Made by a program: the position numbers and the translations under genes. Below, one piece after another: positions 37,900 to 46,148 of a stretch of DNA of 64,000 nucleotides (the stretch's first letter is position 1; every line of letters begins with the position of its first letter). The notes below the pieces were generated by a model that did not search any database, was not told where the DNA came from, and saw only the letters and a program-made list of their open reading frames with translations. The stretch is from Sulfurifustis variabilis (GTDB lineage Bacteria; Pseudomonadota; Gammaproteobacteria; Acidiferrobacterales; Sulfurifustaceae): NCBI RefSeq assembly GCF_002355415.1, contig NZ_AP014936.1:3224001-3288000 (forward strand), read 5' to 3'.

Positions 37900-40895
37900 T
37901 AGCCGTACACGCGCCACCTCGGGGCAGCACGCCGCTCCGCGCCGAGCATCTCGCGCACCGCGGTTTCGATGGCGTGCCCGGAGATCCCGTGGCGGTCCAG
38001 CATTTCCGACGGCTTCCCCGAGCGCGGCTCGCCGTCGACGGCAAGGTGCCGGAACGCGATGCCGATCCCGGCCAGGGCCGAGGCCACCGCCTCGCCGAGG
38101 CCGCCCGCGCGCCAGTGGTCCTCCACCACGACGATGCCGCCGGTCTGCCGCGCGGCCCGGCGCAGGGTCTCCGCGTCGAGCGGCTTCACCGAGTAGGCGT
38201 CGATCACGCGGAGGGGAATGCCCTGGCGCTGCAATTTTTCCTGCGCCGCGAGCGCCTCGTGCAGCGTGATCCCGGCCGCGACGACGGTGAGGCGATCGCC
38301 GGCCGACTCGCGCAGCACCTTGGCGCCTCCGACCGGAAACGGCTCGTCGTCGCCATACAGCACCGGCGTTTTGGCGCGCGTCGTGCGGATATAGACGATG
38401 CCCTCGGTCTGCATCGCGGCCTCGGTCAGGCGCTCGGCGCTCACTGCATCGGCCGGGTAGAGTACGGTGCTCCCCGCGACCGCCCGGAACATCGCGAGGT
38501 CCTCGAGCCCCATCTGCGAGGGACCGTCCTCGCCGATGGACACGCCCGCGTGGCTGCCGTTGAAGACGAGGTGTTTGGGCGCGCTGTGGCCGGCCATGCG
38601 GATGAAGTCGAAGGCGCGCGTGAGGAAGCAGGCGAAGCTCGAGACGTGCGGGCGCTTGCCCATGGCCGCGAGACCGAGCGCCACACCCGTCAGATTCTGC
38701 TCGGCGATGTGGCCCTGGAAGAACCGGTCGGGATAGGCCCGCTCGAAGTGTTCGGTATAGGTCGAGTTCTTCACGTCGCCGTCGAGCACCACGAGGTCGC
38801 GGAAGCTGCTGCCGAGCTTCTTCAGCGCCGCGCCGTAGGCGGCCCGGGTGGCCACGAGCTCGCCCGGCCTGTAGCTCACCTCGATGGGCGCCGCCCCTTC
38901 GACGGAAGGCGGCCGGTCGGGGCCGGCGACCCGGCGCGGCTCGACCCGCAGGCGTTGATCGACCTCCACGATCTCTTCGAGCGCCTTGCGCGCCTGTTCC
39001 TGGTCCAGCGGTTTGCCGTGGAAGCCGCCCTTGCCTTCGAGGAACGACACGCCCTTGCCCTTCTCGGTGCGAGCCAGAATCGCGGTCGGTCCGCCCGCGC
39101 GGGCCTGTTCGAAGGCATCGAGCAGGTCAGTCACCTTGTGACCATCTACCTGTATCGTCTGCCAGCCGTATGCCTCGAAGCGCTGCTCGAAGACGGAAAG
39201 ATCGTGGTCGTAAGGCGCCGGCCCGCTCTGCCCGAGGCCGTTCACGTCGACGATGGCCACCAGCCCGGAAAGTTTGTTCAGCGCGGCGAACTGGGCGGCC
39301 TCCCACACCGAGCCCTCGGAGCACTCGCCGTCGCCGAGGAGGCAGTAGACCCGGCCGTCGATGCCGTCGAGGCGATCGGCGAGCACGATGCCGCAGGCCG
39401 CGGCGAGCCCCTGGCCGAGCGACCCCGTGGCCACCTTGACCCAGGGGTTGCGCGGCGTCGGATGGCCCTCCAGCGTGCTGTCGATGCGGCGCAGGGTCAT
39501 CGGATCTTCGGCGATCGCCCCGGCTTCGTAGAGCACCGCCCAGAGCGCGGGCGCGGCGTGCCCCTTCGAGAGCACGAAGTGGTCGACGTTGCGGGCCTCC
39601 GGCGCGGTGGGGTCCCAGCGCAGCTCGTGGAAGAAGAGCGTCGCCATGATCTCCGCCGCCGACATGCTCGAGGTCGGGTGTCCCGAGCCCGCCTCGGTGG
39701 TCATGCGGATGATCGTGCGGCGCAGCTTCTGCGCCATCTGCTCGAGCGGACGGGCGACATCGCGGCGCGCGAGCTTGCGCGCCTTCTCGGCGAGGATCGC
39801 GAGGGACGCATCGTAAGGGTCAATGAACTTCTGTATCCCCTCGTTGAGCAGCTGCCCCGCGACCCGGCCGAAGTCGATCCCGATTCTCCGCAGGTCGCGC
39901 ATGACCTGCTCGGCCTCTTCGATTTCCTCCTCCACCGAGTCCGTGTCCGGCACTGCCCCGTGGTCGGCGAAGGCCGCGATGGTCTCGTCGGGCATGGTGT
40001 TCACGGTGTGCGGCCCGATGAGCGGCTCGACGTACATCACGTCCCGGTAGCGGGGATTCTTCGTGCTGGTGCTCGCCCAGAGCAGCCGCTGCACCCGTGC
40101 TCCCTTCGCCTCGAGCCACCGCCAGCGCTCGGCTGCGATGATCGTCTTGAAGCGCTGGTAGGCGAGCCTGGCGTTGGCGACGGCCGCCCGACCGAGCAGA
40201 CGCTCGGCGACGGGGCTCGCCCCGTGAACCGCGCCCGGCCGGATGCGCTGCGCGAGGAGTGGATCGACCAGCACGTCGATCCGGCTCAGGAAGAAGCTCG
40301 CGACCGAGGCGATGCGCTCGATCGGTAGACCCGCCGCGAGCCGCCGCTCGAGCGCTCGGATATAGGCCCAGGCAACCGATTGGTACGCCGGAATGGAAAA
40401 CAGCAGCGTGACATTGACGTTGATCCCTTCGAACAGGCACGCCTCGATGGCGGGCAGGCCGGCCCGCGTGCCGGGGATCTTGATCAGCAGGTTCGGGCGG
40501 TCGACCGCGTGCCAGAGCCGCCGCGCCTCCGCCCGGGTGGCCTCGGTGTCGTGCGCGAGGTGCGGCGAGACCTCGAGGCTCACGAAACCGTCGCGACCCT
40601 CCGAGACATCGTAGACGGGGTGGAGGATGTCGCAGGCGTCGCGCACGTCCGTGGTGGTGAGCGCCTCGTAGATCTGTGGCACGGTGCGGCCGGCGGCGAC
40701 GGCCTCCTCGATCTGCCGATCGTACAGGTCGCTCGCCGCGATCGCCTTGCCGAAGATGGCGGGATTCGAAGTGATTCCACGGAGACCCTCCTGATAGGCG
40801 CGCCGATGCAGCTCCCCGCTCTGGATCTTGTTGCGAGTGAGATTATCGAGCCAGTAGCTCTGGCCGTGGTCAGCGAGCTTGAGAAGGGTGTCCAT
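37899..40895 (-). CDS. Transaldolase-transketolase fusion protein
   Basis: A 998-residue fusion. Residues 1-about 370 are a transaldolase (GITSNPAIFGKAI, the Schiff-base lysine region PNLLIKIPGT, VNVTLLFS, WASTSTKNPRYRDV). From about 375 it is a complete transketolase: EAGSGHPTSSMSAAEIMATLFF, TGSLGQGLAAACG, the thiamine diphosphate motif GDGECSEGSVWEA...NKLSGLVAIVDVNGLGQ, and the C-terminal half with FQGHIAEQNLTGVALGLA and GEDGPSQMGLEDLAMFRA. Both enzymes look intact, so C3, C4, C5, C6 and C7 sugars can be exchanged by one polypeptide. It is followed directly by zwf and preceded by two haem proteins under a MerR-type promoter. Confidence 0.95.
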   Translation of the reverse strand: MDTLLKLADHGQSYWLDNLTRNKIQSGELHRRAYQEGLRGITSNPAIFGKAIAASDLYDRQIEEAVAAGRTVPQIYEALTTTDVRDACDILHPVYDVSEGRDGFVSLEVSPHLAHDTEATRAEARRLWHAVDRPNLLIKIPGTRAGLPAIEACLFEGINVNVTLLFSIPAYQSVAWAYIRALERRLAAGLPIERIASVASFFLSRIDVLVDPLLAQRIRPGAVHGASPVAERLLGRAAVANARLAYQRFKTIIAAERWRWLEAKGARVQRLLWASTSTKNPRYRDVMYVEPLIGPHTVNTMPDETIAAFADHGAVPDTDSVEEEIEEAEQVMRDLRRIGIDFGRVAGQLLNEGIQKFIDPYDASLAILAEKARKLARRDVARPLEQMAQKLRRTIIRMTTEAGSGHPTSSMSAAEIMATLFFHELRWDPTAPEARNVDHFVLSKGHAAPALWAVLYEAGAIAEDPMTLRRIDSTLEGHPTPRNPWVKVATGSLGQGLAAACGIVLADRLDGIDGRVYCLLGDGECSEGSVWEAAQFAALNKLSGLVAIVDVNGLGQSGPAPYDHDLSVFEQRFEAYGWQTIQVDGHKVTDLLDAFEQARAGGPTAILARTEKGKGVSFLEGKGGFHGKPLDQEQARKALEEIVEVDQRLRVEPRRVAGPDRPPSVEGAAPIEVSYRPGELVATRAAYGAALKKLGSSFRDLVVLDGDVKNSTYTEHFERAYPDRFFQGHIAEQNLTGVALGLAAMGKRPHVSSFACFLTRAFDFIRMAGHSAPKHLVFNGSHAGVSIGEDGPSQMGLEDLAMFRAVAGSTVLYPADAVSAERLTEAAMQTEGIVYIRTTRAKTPVLYGDDEPFPVGGAKVLRESAGDRLTVVAAGITLHEALAAQEKLQRQGIPLRVIDAYSVKPLDAETLRRAARQTGGIVVVEDHWRAGGLGEAVASALAGIGIAFRHLAVDGEPRSGKPSEMLDRHGISGHAIETAVREMLGAERRAAPRWRVYG

Positions 40896-40952
40896 GGCTT
40901 TCTCCTTGCTCCATCGCGCAATCCGTTTCGGCTCATCCGGTGAGAAGAAAGG

Positions 40953-41708
40953 TCAGCTCTCTTTGGCACCGGCCGCGCGGCCGGCGAGCCACATCTCCCA
41001 GAGCGAGACGACGATCTGCGCCGCGAGCGCGAGCCCCATGAGCGCGCCGCCGATCACGACCACCCACGCGAACACGGGCTCGACCTTGGTGATCCACCAC
41101 GAGCCGATGTCGGCCCAGATGGCGAGGTACGGGGCCGCGAGGATCGGGGCGCGCCATTTCCAGGAGATGCCGCTCAGCGCGAAGATCAGGCCGGTGAGCA
41201 GGAAGATGATGCTGATGCCGAAGAGGTGCACGTGCGAGACGCGCGCGAGCTGAAGCAGGCTCGCGCCGGTGTCGACCTGCGCGAACCGGCTGACCTCCTC
41301 GAAGCTCGTGAGCGGCGGGACCGGCAGGCCCGAGGCCTTGCTGTGGCACGCGACGCAGTTCCGGTCGAGGATCGGCTTGACGGCGGCGAAGCCCTCGCGG
41401 TCCGCCCCGCCGCGCAGCCAGGCGATGAGCTGTTCGCGGTCGGCGGCGCCGATCCGGCTCGCCATCGAGCCGCGCAAGGCCGATTCGAGCCGCGTGTTGC
41501 CGCGCTCGCCGTAGTACTTCGCCGCCACCGCCGGGACCAGCCACATGCCCATCTCGCGGTGGGGATCGACGTCCTGGAGGAAGAGATAGTAGATCGCCGC
41601 GAGGAACCCGAGGCCGATGGTGATCAGGAAAGACGAGAACAGCACCCGCAGGGGGAGCGAAAGCGTGCGCAGGGTGGCGCCGCTCAGGAACCCCCGGTCG
41701 CCGTTCAT
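40953..41708 (-). CDS. Membrane-bound haem c protein of unknown family
   Basis: A 251-residue protein. An N-terminal helix (LRVLFSSFLITIGLGFLAAIYYLFL) leads to a periplasmic domain with one haem c site (NCVACHSK, about residue 117), then four hydrophobic helices containing several His residues (RVSHVHLFGISIIFLL) that could ligand haem b. The topology suggests an electron-transfer membrane protein working with the adjacent soluble cytochrome c. I do not recognise a named family. It lies ten bases after the cytochrome gene and before tal-tkt. Confidence 0.72.
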   Translation of the reverse strand: MNGDRGFLSGATLRTLSLPLRVLFSSFLITIGLGFLAAIYYLFLQDVDPHREMGMWLVPAVAAKYYGERGNTRLESALRGSMASRIGAADREQLIAWLRGGADREGFAAVKPILDRNCVACHSKASGLPVPPLTSFEEVSRFAQVDTGASLLQLARVSHVHLFGISIIFLLTGLIFALSGISWKWRAPILAAPYLAIWADIGSWWITKVEPVFAWVVVIGGALMGLALAAQIVVSLWEMWLAGRAAGAKES

Positions 41709-41718
41709 GGCCGACCCC

Positions 41719-42126
41719 CTAGCGCCCGAACGCTTCGCGCATGTAGCGCAGCACGGCGATGGCGTCCTGCCCGGTGAGCGACGGGTCGCCGCCCTTCGGC
41801 GGCATCGCGACCGGCGCGCCCGGCGCCTGGTAGCCCTCGAGGATGCTCTTCACGAGCGCGTCGTCGGGCTTTCCGAGCGATCCCTTTTTCCCGCCGAGCG
41901 CGCGCATGCCGGGCAGCGCACCCTTGCCATCGCTTCCGTGGCAGGCAACACAGGTGCGCCCGTAGACCGCCTTGCCGTGGGATGCCGCCTCGGCGGCGCC
42001 CGCCCCCGCGGCGAGCACCACGCCGAGCGCCGCCGCCCGGATCGCCCTGCTCGTTTCACTTGCCTCGCCGGGCGAGACCGGCAATTCGCGCGTGCTCACC
42101 CGTCCTGATGTGCCCATCTTCTTCAT
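41719..42126 (-). CDS. Class I cytochrome c
   Basis: A 135-residue exported monohaem cytochrome: signal region AIRAAALGVVLAAGAGAAEAA, haem site CVACHGSDG and a methionine ligand candidate in MPPKGG, in the order of cytochrome c4/c5-like proteins. It probably passes electrons in the periplasm to or from the neighbouring membrane haem protein. First gene after the MerR-type promoter at 42229-42259, about 100 bp downstream. Confidence 0.87.
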   Translation of the reverse strand: MKKMGTSGRVSTRELPVSPGEASETSRAIRAAALGVVLAAGAGAAEAASHGKAVYGRTCVACHGSDGKGALPGMRALGGKKGSLGKPDDALVKSILEGYQAPGAPVAMPPKGGDPSLTGQDAIAVLRYMREAFGR

Positions 42127-42228
42127 ATCGCGATTTCCTCCGCAACGGGCGGGCAGCGAGCACCTCCTGCGAACCGCCCCGACAGGGTCCCTCGCCCAGG
42201 TAACGCCGCGCCGCCCTTCCGGGAGTTG

Positions 42229-42259
42229 TTTCTACACCTGTGCGCCGCGCGCAGGTCAA
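42229..42259 (-). promoter_or_regulatory. MerR-type promoter in front of cytochrome/Tal-Tkt/zwf
   Basis: TTGACC (42259-42254), a 19-bp spacer with the dyad CCTGCGCGC/GCGCACAGG, and TAGAAA (42234-42229) on the minus strand. The ORF seen across it on the same strand has no ribosome site and is a shadow. Confidence 0.8.
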
Positions 42260-42348
42260 CCACTTGCGCGGCAGGTAGACTCGCATCCGCGCGACGCCGA
42301 CACGGGTGTAGACGCGCGCCCGCATCCTCTTCGCTCCGGTCCGCACGC

Positions 42349-44520
42349 TCATGGCGAGCGCTTCCGGAGCAGTATCGCGACGGAGCGCGCCGCGACCCGG
42401 TAGCGCAGGGACGGCAGCCCGCTCTCGCTGCCCGGCTCGAGGAAATCGAGGGGACTGTCCAGGCCCGTGTCGACCACCCGCCGCCACTCGCCGGCCGTTC
42501 CCTCCTGGACGTGAAAATCGAGATCCTCCCACCAGACGTTGATCATGACGTAGAGGTCGTCGTCGCCGAGAGCGGCCCCGTGCACGCAGAACGCGAGGCT
42601 GTGCGAGTCATGCGCGAGATCGGGCCGCGCGCCCACGCCGTACCAGCGCACGTCCTCGCGCCAGAACCGGCTGCGCCCGAGCGACGGGTGCCCTTTGCGG
42701 AAGGCGATCATGAGCCGGAAGAAGCGCGCGACGTCCGCGTTCGCCTCCCGCCGGCGCCAGTCGAGCCATGCCGTCTCGTTGTCCTGGTTGTAGGGGTTGT
42801 TGTTGCCGCCCTGCGTCTGCATGAACTCGTCGCCCGCGCGCAGCATCGGCGTGCCGTTCGACAGGAACAGCAGGCAGCAGAAATTCTTCACCTGGCGCTT
42901 GCGCAGGCGCAGCACCTCGGGCGGTGCGCCCTCGTCGCCCTCGAAGCCGCAGTTCCAGCTATAGTTTTCCGCGGGACCGTCCGTGTTGCCGTGGCCGTTG
43001 GCCCAATTGCGCTTGGCGTTATAGGCGACGAGATCGTAGAGCGTGAAGCCGTCGTGCGCGGCGACGTAGTTCACGCTCTGGTGCGGGCGATACGCGTGCG
43101 CCAGGTCATCGGGAAAGAGATCGTCGCTTCCGTACAGGCGCCGCATGAGCAGCGGCACCATGCCGGGATCGCCGCGGACGAAGCGGCGCACGTCGTCGCG
43201 GAACCGGCCGTTCCACTGGCAGGCCGTGATGCCCGGGAACGCGTGCCCGAGCTGGTACGCGCCGCCCGCGTCCCACGGCTCGGCGATCAGCCGCAGGCCG
43301 GCGAGCCCCGGGTCCGAGGCCATGTCGGACAGCAGCGGCACCTCTGTCGGGTCTATCGAGCCGTCGAGGCCGCGCGTGAAGATGGACGCGAGATCGAATC
43401 GGAACCCGTCGACGCCCATCTCGTGCGCCCAGTGCCGCACGCTGTCCATGATCAGCTTGCGCACGGCGGGGTTGGCGCAGTTGAGCGTGTTGCCGGTGCC
43501 CGAGAAGTTGGCATAGGGCCGGTCGGGACGCTCGGAGATGAGATAGTAGGTACTGTTGTCGATGCCCTTGTAGCTGTAGGTCGGGCCCGTGTGGTCGCCC
43601 TCGCCCGTATGGTTGTACACGACATCGAGCACGACCTCGATGTCCGCCGCGTGCAGCGCCTCCACCATCTCACGAAACTCGTCGTGCTGCGACTCGTGCC
43701 CGCGGCGGACGAGGTAGCCGTTGTGCGGCGCGAAGAAGTTGAGCGGGTCGTAGCCCCAGTAGTTACCGTCGGACGGGTCGAACTGAAAGACCGGCATCAG
43801 CTCGACCACCGTGATGCCGAGATCCTCGAGATACGGAATCTTCTCGATCACGCCGGCATACGTGCCGCGCGCCTCCTTCCGCACCCCCGAGCTCGGGTGC
43901 CGGGTGAAGCCCCCGACCTGCAGCTCGTAGATCACCGCCGACGCCTCGTGCCGGACGGGCCGCGGCCCTTGCCGGTGCTGGCGCCCGCGGTCGCCGGCGA
44001 TGACGCCGAGCGGCGCCTTGCCGGCATTCGAGCCGGGCAGCGCGGCCGCGAGGCGGTCGAGCGCCGGTGGAAAGAACACGGATCTCGCGTAGGGATCGAG
44101 GAGCACCTTGTCGCGATCGAACGCGTGCCACTCGAATCGCCCGGCGGGCGGCGGGCCGTCCACGCGGTAGGCGTAGTACGCCGCGCCCTTCATCGCGTCC
44201 AGGGGAATACGGCAATGCCAGACCCGGCCCGACTTGTTTCTGAGGTGATCGTAGAAATGCACGAGCACCGGGTTGACGAGGTCATCCGGGGCGTAGAGCA
44301 GCAGGGCGACGCTCTCGGCGTGTTGCGAGTACAGCGCGAAATTGAACGCCCGCTCATCTTGGATCCAGGTCGCGCCGAGCGGAAACGGCAGCCCTTCTGC
44401 CGCCGCCCGGGCGCCTGGCGGGATCTGGACGCGCTCCTTGCCGGCGACGGCGATGGCAGTGTTCCTCGCGGACGTCATCGACTTACGGCCGCCCCGTGCT
44501 CGCTCGTTCCCAAGGACCAT
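42349..44520 (-). CDS. glgX: Glycogen debranching enzyme GlgX/isoamylase type
   Basis: A 723-residue GH13 enzyme. An N-terminal CBM48-like domain (FPLGATWIQDERAFNFALYSQHAESVALLLY) precedes the catalytic barrel with VVYNHTGEG, the nucleophile region GFRFDLAS, acid/base LIAEPWDAGG and AAHDGFTLYDLV. It cleaves alpha-1,6 branches in glycogen. The ATG at 44520 has a GGAGG ribosome site; the ATG at 44478 lacks one. Together with Pgm and Zwf it links glycogen breakdown to NADPH formation. It starts 24 bp after the SPW-VKOR gene. Confidence 0.93.
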   Translation of the reverse strand: MVLGNERARGGRKSMTSARNTAIAVAGKERVQIPPGARAAAEGLPFPLGATWIQDERAFNFALYSQHAESVALLLYAPDDLVNPVLVHFYDHLRNKSGRVWHCRIPLDAMKGAAYYAYRVDGPPPAGRFEWHAFDRDKVLLDPYARSVFFPPALDRLAAALPGSNAGKAPLGVIAGDRGRQHRQGPRPVRHEASAVIYELQVGGFTRHPSSGVRKEARGTYAGVIEKIPYLEDLGITVVELMPVFQFDPSDGNYWGYDPLNFFAPHNGYLVRRGHESQHDEFREMVEALHAADIEVVLDVVYNHTGEGDHTGPTYSYKGIDNSTYYLISERPDRPYANFSGTGNTLNCANPAVRKLIMDSVRHWAHEMGVDGFRFDLASIFTRGLDGSIDPTEVPLLSDMASDPGLAGLRLIAEPWDAGGAYQLGHAFPGITACQWNGRFRDDVRRFVRGDPGMVPLLMRRLYGSDDLFPDDLAHAYRPHQSVNYVAAHDGFTLYDLVAYNAKRNWANGHGNTDGPAENYSWNCGFEGDEGAPPEVLRLRKRQVKNFCCLLFLSNGTPMLRAGDEFMQTQGGNNNPYNQDNETAWLDWRRREANADVARFFRLMIAFRKGHPSLGRSRFWREDVRWYGVGARPDLAHDSHSLAFCVHGAALGDDDLYVMINVWWEDLDFHVQEGTAGEWRRVVDTGLDSPLDFLEPGSESGLPSLRYRVAARSVAILLRKRSP

Positions 44521-44543
44521 GATGCCTCCGGTGAATTCGCGCC

Positions 44544-46148
44544 TTAAACGATGTAGCGGTCCCAGCCCGCATACGAATCCTTGATCGGCCCGCGCGGAAG
44601 CGAGAGCGCGATGAGAAGCGCGCCCCCGATGACGCCGTTCCAGGTCGAGAGCGCCGAGCCCGCGCCGTCGAGCAGCCAGGGCGCGGCCATCAGCCAGGCG
44701 CCGAAGAGGACGTTGATGAAACGCACGCTGCGTGCCACCTCCGAGAACGCCATGATCGCGAACACGACGACCAGCGAGCCGACCAGGTGGTCGCTGTTGG
44801 CCATGTCGCCCGAGTTGCCGAAGGTGAGCCGCGTGAGCATGAACGAGATCCCGATCGCGACGCTCGCGAGCAGCATCCACGGGACGCTGTTGCCGCGGTT
44901 GGCCTCACGGAACATCTCGCGCGGCGTGCCGAGCAGGCCCTTGGACGTATCGTCCGAGCCGCCCTCCATCGCGTCTCCCATCCAGAACGTGCGCCAGAAC
45001 GGCTTGCCCTTCCGGCGCGCCCAGAGCAGGAACTGGCCCATGGCGACGAACTCGTCGAGCTGGTACGGGATCATGATGGTCATCAGGAGCGCCGCGATCA
45101 GGCAGAGCGTGCACCAGGTGCCGATCACGATCGGCTGAATGATGATGAAGTAGATGCTCACCACCCCGAGCGGCACGATGAGCACGGTGATGCCGAGCAC
45201 CATCCAGGGCATGGTGCGCCAGCGGTCCTTGCCGCCCATCCAGGTCATGGCGAGCTCGAGCATGTAGACGATGGCGCCGAGCGCGCCGTCGGGGATCGGC
45301 CAGGCCTTGGAGACGTCCGAGGTGATGATGGTCTCCGTGCCGTTCATCACGCCCTGCATCTCGCCGCTTCCCGCGAAGAACGGCTCCCACACGCCATCGA
45401 GGTGGCCGAGCTGGTAGGCCCCGAGGACGCGCGCGATGAAAAAGCCGATGAGGGCGAGGATCGCGATCGGCATGCGCTGCACCCAGCTCGCCGGCGTGTA
45501 CGCCCAGCCGGGCGGGATGTCGGGCTTGCCCATCATGCCCTCCATGCTCATGCCGGGCATCATCGGCACGAGCACCGCGAACGCGATCACGAGCGCGCCG
45601 ACGAGCGTGTCGTTGGCGTAGGCCTCGGGCAGCGGCGTCCAGAACACGAGCGGCGCGAACAGCAGCCAGAAGCCGACGAACGCGTTGGCCCACTGCGCCC
45701 AAGGGAAGCGCCGGTAGGAATCGGCGGAGAGTGCGCTGAAGATCACGACGAGCACGCCGCTTGCGATGTCGCTCCAGGTCATCGCGAGGTTGCGCCACTC
45801 GAACGACGGCAGCCCGCGCTCTCCCAGGACCCGCAATTGGTTCGCATCGGGCACGAATTCGCTGAGATAACCGAGCGTGAACGGGCTCGTGATCAGCCAG
45901 AGCCCGAGCATCAGGTTCATGTAGTGCGGCCAGAGGAGCTTGCGATGGTCCGCGACCATCATGTCGGCGTGCGCCCCCGCGTGCTCCCGCACCTGCTCCA
46001 TGGCCGCGCCGCGCGGCACCAGTTTCATCCCGCACTTGGGACAGTTGCCCGGCTCGCGGGTCACGACCTCGGGGTGCATCGGGCAGGTGTACTCGACCGC
46101 CTGCGCGGCGGGCATCGCATGGCCGTGGCCGGCGTGCTCGTCAGACAT
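44544..46148 (-). CDS. Fusion of heavy-metal-binding domain, SPW repeats and VKOR-like domain
   Basis: A 534-residue membrane protein. The N-terminus has a His-rich start (DEHAGHGHAMP) and a YTCPMHPEV...PGNCPKCGM metal-binding domain (HMBD). A first SPW pair follows (MNLMLGLWLITSPFTLGY, ANAFVGFWLLFAPLVFW), then a VKOR-like segment with a CxxC (GTWCTLCLIAALLM) and, at the C-terminus, another SPW pair (INVLFGAWLMAAPWLLDG). VKOR domains exchange electrons between quinones and thiols. The ATG at 46148 overlaps the upstream epimerase stop by eight bases. Confidence 0.82.
   Translation of the reverse strand: MSDEHAGHGHAMPAAQAVEYTCPMHPEVVTREPGNCPKCGMKLVPRGAAMEQVREHAGAHADMMVADHRKLLWPHYMNLMLGLWLITSPFTLGYLSEFVPDANQLRVLGERGLPSFEWRNLAMTWSDIASGVLVVIFSALSADSYRRFPWAQWANAFVGFWLLFAPLVFWTPLPEAYANDTLVGALVIAFAVLVPMMPGMSMEGMMGKPDIPPGWAYTPASWVQRMPIAILALIGFFIARVLGAYQLGHLDGVWEPFFAGSGEMQGVMNGTETIITSDVSKAWPIPDGALGAIVYMLELAMTWMGGKDRWRTMPWMVLGITVLIVPLGVVSIYFIIIQPIVIGTWCTLCLIAALLMTIMIPYQLDEFVAMGQFLLWARRKGKPFWRTFWMGDAMEGGSDDTSKGLLGTPREMFREANRGNSVPWMLLASVAIGISFMLTRLTFGNSGDMANSDHLVGSLVVVFAIMAFSEVARSVRFINVLFGAWLMAAPWLLDGAGSALSTWNGVIGGALLIALSLPRGPIKDSYAGWDRYIV

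Noticed and set aside
37974-40328. A 784-codon plus-strand frame
   Set aside because: Antisense to the Tal-Tkt gene with biased composition; no homology signal.
42056-42532. A 158-codon minus-strand frame over the cytochrome promoter
   Set aside because: It overlaps both glgX and the cytochrome gene in another frame, has no ribosome site and reads as Arg/Gly-rich low complexity.
42226-44547. A 773-codon plus-strand frame across glgX
   Set aside because: Antisense shadow; it begins inside the MerR-type promoter and lacks any domain.
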